NCBI GenBank assembly: GCA_964036045.1
Contig: OZ038385.1
Location: forward strand, 42,492,765 to 42,556,764
Direction: 5' to 3'
Source of the DNA: Eutreptiella sp. 'Long Island Sound 2002'
Taxonomy: Eukaryota; Euglenozoa; Euglenophyceae; Eutreptiales; Eutreptiaceae
Length of the DNA stretch: 64,000 bases
The position numbers were made by a program, and so were the translations under genes. Positions 59,501-62,500 of this stretch are shown piece after piece (the first letter of the stretch is position 1; each line of letters opens with the position of its first letter). The notes under the pieces were generated by a model. It made no database searches. It was not told the origin of the DNA and was given only the letters and a program-made list of their open reading frames with translations.

Positions 59501-62500
59501 CCCGGCGAGCGAGCTTGATAACAGGATCGAGAAGGTGACCGAGGATCTCAAGAAGCAAGCGAAGTGCTCCATTGAGCATGTCAAGCACCACGCGCCATCT
59601 TCTGCAGTGTCCCCGCAGTCGGAGCCTTCTTGGAAGTCCTTGGAGCAAATGATGAATGTGCACTTTGCGACCTGCCTGTCCCTGTTTCATTGTGCCAGGG
59701 CTTGTGCCGGTCAGGATTACGCGAGACTGAACCAAGGGCTGGAATTCCAAGGGGTCTTTAAGATGTGCAAAGAACTGTGTGACCTTGTGAACGTTCACTC
59801 GCAGCGGGTGATGGACGTCGTTGCATCAAAGAGTACGGGCATCTCCGAACAGGAGGCACGGCAGCGCATTGAGGAAATGCTCAACGACCCAATGGACAAA
59901 GTGCAGTATTTGGAGTGGGAATGCAACAAGCTGGGCCCCAAATTGGTGCATTCCGGGGCCCTCAAGGCTCTAGCCCCGGGGGTCGGCAAGTACATCCTGC
60001 GCACGGCGGTGCTCGCCTGCCGCTACGCGCAGATGCACTTCGACTCGTACAGCGCCTTCCGGGAAATCGAGTCCCGTGTTGCGGAACTCGGCGACAAGCA
60101 CGCCTTCGATTCCGTCCCCACCAGCAAAGTGGAGATCCAGCAGTCGCTGTTTGGGCTGCAGGCCCTCTGCCCGACCATGAGCAGGAGTTTGCGGCGTGCC
60201 CCCGTCCTTGTGGCCTTTGGGTACCTGACCAACCCCGTCATCTTGCTGTCCAACATCGAGGCCACGCTGAAGACAGAAAGTGAGCTTGTGCTGAAGTTGG
60301 CGTACGTGGCCAAGGCGGTGGTCGACAACTTGGCGCAGTTTGCGAATCGCGTGACAACAGATCAGGGCTCTGTTGTCCAGTTTGCCCCCGATGTTGCTTC
60401 GAGCGAGGCCGAGACCTTCTCGCGGTTAGTGCAGCACTTCGTCGTGATCCTCCAGAACCCGTGGAAGGCAAGCCTTGGGGACCCCGTTGACCTGGAAACG
60501 CTGGACTCCCTCCGAAGTGGCGTCATGTCCTTCGCGGCCTCGCTGCTGCTGCGGCGGCGAGGAATGGAAAAGGCAGTGCAGCGGCTGGTGTATGTGGTGA
60601 GCCAGTACCGCGAGGCGAGCCTGCAGTACGCGCTCAAGCTGCGCACGCGCTCTTGGCTCGGGGAGCGAGGGGGCAATCCGCAGGAGCACATGGAGTTATG
60701 GCGGTCCACGCCGGACGGGAAGCCGGAGCTGGACTTCGCGGTGCTCAGGCCATCCGATGTTCTCCAGCCGCATGAACTGAAAGGCATCCTGAGCGTCACG
60801 CATCCCGGGGGGTTTGAGGCCTGGCAGTCCGAGTCCGACCTGCTGAATCCGTTGGAAATCACCACCGATACCGTCGTCCATTCGATAACGGGGGCGTCGG
60901 ACATTGCGCTGTCAGTCCACTCTGGCTGCCCTGATTTTGCCGTAAGCGATTTGGTGGACTCTTTCGAGGGAATATGCGGGTTGGCCTCTGTTGTTTGGGA
61001 CCAACCTCTCGAGGCGGGCCCTTCACCCGCTGGTCGGGAGTATCCCGCCTGGAGTTTCGTGGGGCAGGTGATGGATCTCGAAAAGGGGCTGCACAAGCGC
61101 TTCTTGGAGGTTCTTTCCGGGCGGTGTTCCAGTCTTCAAGACACGGGTAACCTCAAGGATTTGCTGGGCAGAGCCACCAGCGGAGTGTGTACGTGGGAAC
61201 AGGAAACCAAGACTTACCTGCAGCAGTTGCATCAACGGAGGCACACAGGATTTTTTACTCAGGAGCAGGAGGTTAAGGCACTCTGGCAAGAGTTCGAGGA
61301 GAAGCAGAAGCTGCACGAGAAATTGAACAAGGAGGTTTCAGAGCTGCGCTCAGCATTTGACAAGTTGTGCGAAGACTTAGTACAGAGCTGCACAGAGGTG
61401 CTGAGTGAAAAGCCCGAATCCCCTGTGGTTGACAAGTGGTACGAAGTGCAAGAGAGCATGAAGGTGGCTTATCCTCGGATTCCATGGATGAACCTGCACG
61501 CCAAATTTGATGCAAGACCCGTCCGAATGCGTGTGTCAGTACTGGATCCTGCGGGCTGCATGCTGCTTTACGGTAGACAAAGTCCCACACTAAATCGAGC
61601 AGAAATAGTGATTACTGACCCACTGCAGCCCTTACGCATTCAGGGTCCAGCTGGCTGGTTTGGGTGGGTCTCCGGCTTCGTAAAGGATGTCAATCTTCGA
61701 GACTTGATGCAACACAAGGTGATTGAGCTGCAGGTTACACGGAGACAGCGTTGCCTCGTGCAGGTGGATAGCATCTCATACCTTTGGTCGCCTCGGATGC
61801 GGAGGCCTACAAATCCAAGCTCCGAGGTAGTGCCTGACGCAGAAATGAAGCCGGCTCTGCCGGTGGCACACAAAATCCACAGCATGCTCGATCAGCTTAG
61901 GATGCACGTCCCCAATTTGCATTCCAAGTTGGTGCAGCAAGCAAACTACGGAGCGCCACCGAGGCCGCATTTCTATGACCTGGCTTCCTGGCTGAGGTAC
62001 CGGGACCAGCAAGCGGAGGAGGCATTCAAGAAAGACCAGCGGCAGGCGCAGGGTTCTCCGTTCACCTCTTTTTTGCACGAGCAAAAAGAGTTCATCAGCG
62101 ACCTCGATCACATGTTTGCTGCTTTGCACCAGAACTTGGCCACTGCCGTTGAAGCGGGGCGGTCCATAGAAGAGAATCTCACAAAGATTGGGTCTGTGCT
62201 CGCAGAGGGTCGAGAGGGATTCAATCGAATCAAGACCGTTGCAGATCTGTGCCGCAAACACGATGTGACGCGCGTCAAGCCTGTCGATGCGGGGGTCATT
62301 CAAGAATTTGGAGGCCATTGGAGCCGTGAGATGCGAGACGCCTGGGGGCGTGTAGGCCGGCTGCACACGGAAGTGGTGCCCCATACCGACCCGTTGGTCA
62401 TTGGATGCGTTGAAGGAATGCAGTGGTGCATTTTGGCGACCCTTCTGTTGGCGGTCGAGGACCGGGACGTGCGGCGCGTCCAGAAGGAGTGGCCGGCATT